Positions 39,609 to 41,304 of a stretch of 41,304 nucleotides of DNA are shown here, one piece after another. Positions within the stretch are counted from its first letter, which is position 1; every line of letters starts with the position of its first letter. Source of the stretch: CAZPQK01 sp964588695 (lineage in GTDB: Bacteria > Krumholzibacteriota > Krumholzibacteriia > WVZY01 > JAKEHA01). The stretch spans positions 1-41,304 of the forward strand of contig CAZPQK010000017.1 in NCBI GenBank assembly GCA_964588695.1. The letters are read 5' to 3'. The notes below the pieces were generated by a model. The model worked only from the letters and a program-made list of their open reading frames with translations, was not told the DNA's origin and ran no database searches. Position numbers and translations under genes: made by a program.

Positions 39609-40975
39609 GAAAAACGATATTGCTGGCATCACTTGTAATCGTCATCGCGGCGCCGGTAACCGCCAGGACCTGGTGGATTCAAGCTGATGGGTTGGGCGAA
39701 GTTCCCAACATTGCGACGGGTGTCGACTCGGCCTCGCCGGGCGACACTCTCCTTTTGGGGCCGGGAGCGTATGTGGCTGGCCGCAACCGTAACATCGAAA
39801 TCTTCGATTCTATTGTTATCCGTTCTACCGATGGTCCCGAAGCCACGGTAATTGACTGTATGCGGCTTGACCGTGCGTTTGCGTTTTCTGGCCCGCAGGA
39901 ATCCGTACTGGAGGGGGTCAGTATTGTAAACAGCTGGACGGAAACGTTTGGAATCGCGCCGATTTCCGCGCTAGAGAAGGTAACCCTACGCGTGAGCAAT
40001 TGCATATTTCGCGACAACATAGGTGGCGAAGCCGGAGTGATTCGCGGACGAGAGAGCTATATAACCGTCGAGAACTGTACGCTTCTGGATAATTACGGAC
40101 TTTTCGGTCCCGCCGCGATTAGCTCATCCGTGGGAAGTCTGGACGTTCGGAATTGCTGGCTAGAAGCCAACGAAAGCAGAGGGTCTTCAGTTATCGCGGT
40201 GTTTCAGCCCGTACTTCAATCCCGTATCGAGAACAACACGTTCGTCAATAACACACATTCGCAGGGCGGCACCATAAATCTCACGGCATCGTTCGACCGC
40301 GGCTTTCGTTGGACGGCTCGGTGTGCCAATAACACCATTGTAGGCACCACCGCTCACCCGAGTTTTTCTGGCGCAATCAAAGTTGGAGGCATGTTTAACC
40401 TGGTCGAATACAACGTTGTTGCCTTTAACGACACCAAAGCGTTCTACTGTCAGGGCGAGAGCAACCCGGCGCTGGTCAGGTGCAACCTGATGTATGAGAA
40501 CACGCGCGGGAACGCCCTATGTAACATGTTCGTCGGCGGCGGCAACGTGGTGGCTTCCCCGTTCTTTTACGATCTATCAAACAACGATTTTCGTCCGATC
40601 CCGTCGTCACCAGCCGCACCGAACAACAATACCTGCAATCGATTGTACGGCTCGCAGCCGCTAGCCGGCACCGCGGCTTCCACCGACTCGCCGCTGGCCA
40701 ACCACGAGCTACTGAACAATCATCCAAATCCCTTCAATCCTCAAACCACGATTCAGTATCGAATCGCCGGACCTGCCGAGGTCACGCTCGATATCTATAG
40801 CGTTACCGGGCAGTTGGTAAAACGTTTTGCCCGAGCCCACGGATCCGGCGGTACCCACGCGATCACTTGGGACGGCCGCGATCAGAACGATCGGCCGGTC
40901 GCGTCCGGCGTGTATGTGTATCGCCTGACCGCGCCGGGGTTCGTTCAGTCCAAAAAGATGGTTTTGCTGAAGTAG
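39605..40975 (+). CDS. Secreted right-handed beta-helix protein with sorting domain
   Basis: 456 residues. Signal peptide of about 1-20 ending VTA. The N-terminal part (IATGVDSASPGDTLLLGPGAY) is the usual entry into pectate-lyase-like beta-helix repeats, followed by coils such as VIDCMRLDRAFAFSG, VRNCWLEANESRG and ARCANNTIVGTT. The C-terminal 90 residues have PNPFNPQTTIQYRI, a GVYVYRL strand and KKMVLLK, a sorting domain related to the one on the two large paralogues but only moderately similar in sequence. Likely a surface carbohydrate-binding or -modifying protein; catalytic residues are not evident. Confidence 0.82.
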   Translation: MRKTILLASLVIVIAAPVTARTWWIQADGLGEVPNIATGVDSASPGDTLLLGPGAYVAGRNRNIEIFDSIVIRSTDGPEATVIDCMRLDRAFAFSGPQESVLEGVSIVNSWTETFGIAPISALEKVTLRVSNCIFRDNIGGEAGVIRGRESYITVENCTLLDNYGLFGPAAISSSVGSLDVRNCWLEANESRGSSVIAVFQPVLQSRIENNTFVNNTHSQGGTINLTASFDRGFRWTARCANNTIVGTTAHPSFSGAIKVGGMFNLVEYNVVAFNDTKAFYCQGESNPALVRCNLMYENTRGNALCNMFVGGGNVVASPFFYDLSNNDFRPIPSSPAAPNNNTCNRLYGSQPLAGTAASTDSPLANHELLNNHPNPFNPQTTIQYRIAGPAEVTLDIYSVTGQLVKRFARAHGSGGTHAITWDGRDQNDRPVASGVYVYRLTAPGFVQSKKMVLLK

Positions 40976-41122
40976 AGGGAGCTCCGACGACGACGCCTTG
41001 CGGCAGGTTCCTGGTAAACCGCTAGCGGCGTGCCTGTTGCGACCAGATCACGACACACGGGCACGTGAGTATCTTCACATACGTGACGCAACGTTTGGCG
41101 GTGGGCCTGGGGGGCAAAAAGT

Positions 41123-41197
41123 TGGAGGCGGCACCCGGATTCGAACCGGGGATAACGGTTTTGCAGACCGTCGCCTTAGCCACTTGGCTATGCCGCC
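41123..41197 (-). tRNA. tRNA-Cys (GCA)
   Basis: Full cloverleaf on the minus strand: acceptor GGCGGCA pairs with TGCCGCC, D-loop, anticodon loop CTGCAAA (anticodon GCA), T-arm with GGTTCGAATCC, discriminator T and encoded CCA. Confidence 0.96.
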
Positions 41198-41232
41198 TCC
41201 GATTCTGGGTCGCTATGTTGGCGAGGAAAAAA

Positions 41233-41304
41233 TGGAGCGGGAAACGAGATTCGAACTCGCGACCCCAACCTTGGCAAGGTTGTGCTCTACCACTGAGCTA
41301 TTCC
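41233..41304 (-). tRNA. tRNA-Gly (GCC), 5' end cut by the window
   Basis: Minus strand: D-arm TAGCTCAGTGGTAGAGCA, anticodon loop TTGCCAA (anticodon GCC), T-arm GAGTTCGAATCTC, acceptor TTCCCGC, discriminator T and encoded CCA. The first three bases of the acceptor lie beyond position 41304. Confidence 0.94.

Overview
The window looks like a chromosomal segment from a Gram-negative, aerobic or microaerobic, uncultured-type bacterium, most likely a candidate lineage of the FCB superphylum (Eisenbacteria, Krumholzibacteria, Latescibacteria, Zixibacteria or similar). The phylum is inferred from three traits: PNPFNP...KKMVLLK C-terminal sorting-type domains on secreted proteins, a fused CcoN-CcoO oxidase subunit, and a serine/threonine kinase with a TPR tail. 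GC content is moderately high. GTG and TTG starts are common, and many genes overlap by 4 bp. I see no transposase, phage gene, CRISPR array or rRNA, and no gap between genes longer than about 240 bp.

Layout. 1-4634 (minus): a partial beta-propeller protein fused to a heme c domain, an SGNH-like membrane protein and an SLC13-type permease. 4766-10770 (minus): two tandem secreted paralogues of about 1000 residues whose last 385 bp are almost identical. 10904-12727 (plus): a secreted M14 metallopeptidase. 12730-20264 (minus): a SpoIIE-type phosphatase, a Ser/Thr kinase, a GH113-like lipoprotein, a small outer-membrane protein and a YtcJ-type amidohydrolase. 20416-21831 (plus): a degenerate YjbQ-like protein and a flippase-like membrane protein. 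21815-24312 (minus): an outer-membrane protein, a DUF3179 lipoprotein interrupted by an in-frame UGA, and a cysteine-rich secreted protein. 24543-27161 (minus): a FadL porin and an SGNH lipoprotein. 27281-29513: a small DUF6116-like membrane protein (plus) facing a LemA-TPM-TPM cluster (minus). 29660-36439 (minus): a full cbb3 oxidase operon, ccoI-ccoS-ccoNO-ccoQ-ccoP-ccoG. 36676-38204 (minus): a nitroreductase and a polytopic membrane protein. 38316-40975 (plus): a repeat-propeller protein, a possible 35-codon ORF and a beta-helix protein with a sorting domain. 41123-41304 (minus): tRNA-Cys and a partial tRNA-Gly.

The main result is the DUF3179 gene (22726-23445). Two ORFs in the same frame are separated by a single TGA. 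Recalled against the DUF3179 family, that codon falls on the first cysteine of the CPLC motif. A long hairpin starts immediately after the UGA, as in bacterial SECIS elements. The end of the second half overlaps the start of the next gene as ATGA. Together these point to a selenocysteine-containing lipoprotein. No selenocysteine machinery (SelA, SelB, SelC, SelD) lies in this window, so the genome must be checked for it.

Promoters of the TTGACA-N17/18-TATAAT type can be read upstream of many transcription units. At least two plus-strand genes (20416 and 27281) have a -10-like box only 6-8 nt before the start codon and no Shine-Dalgarno sequence, which suggests leaderless transcripts.
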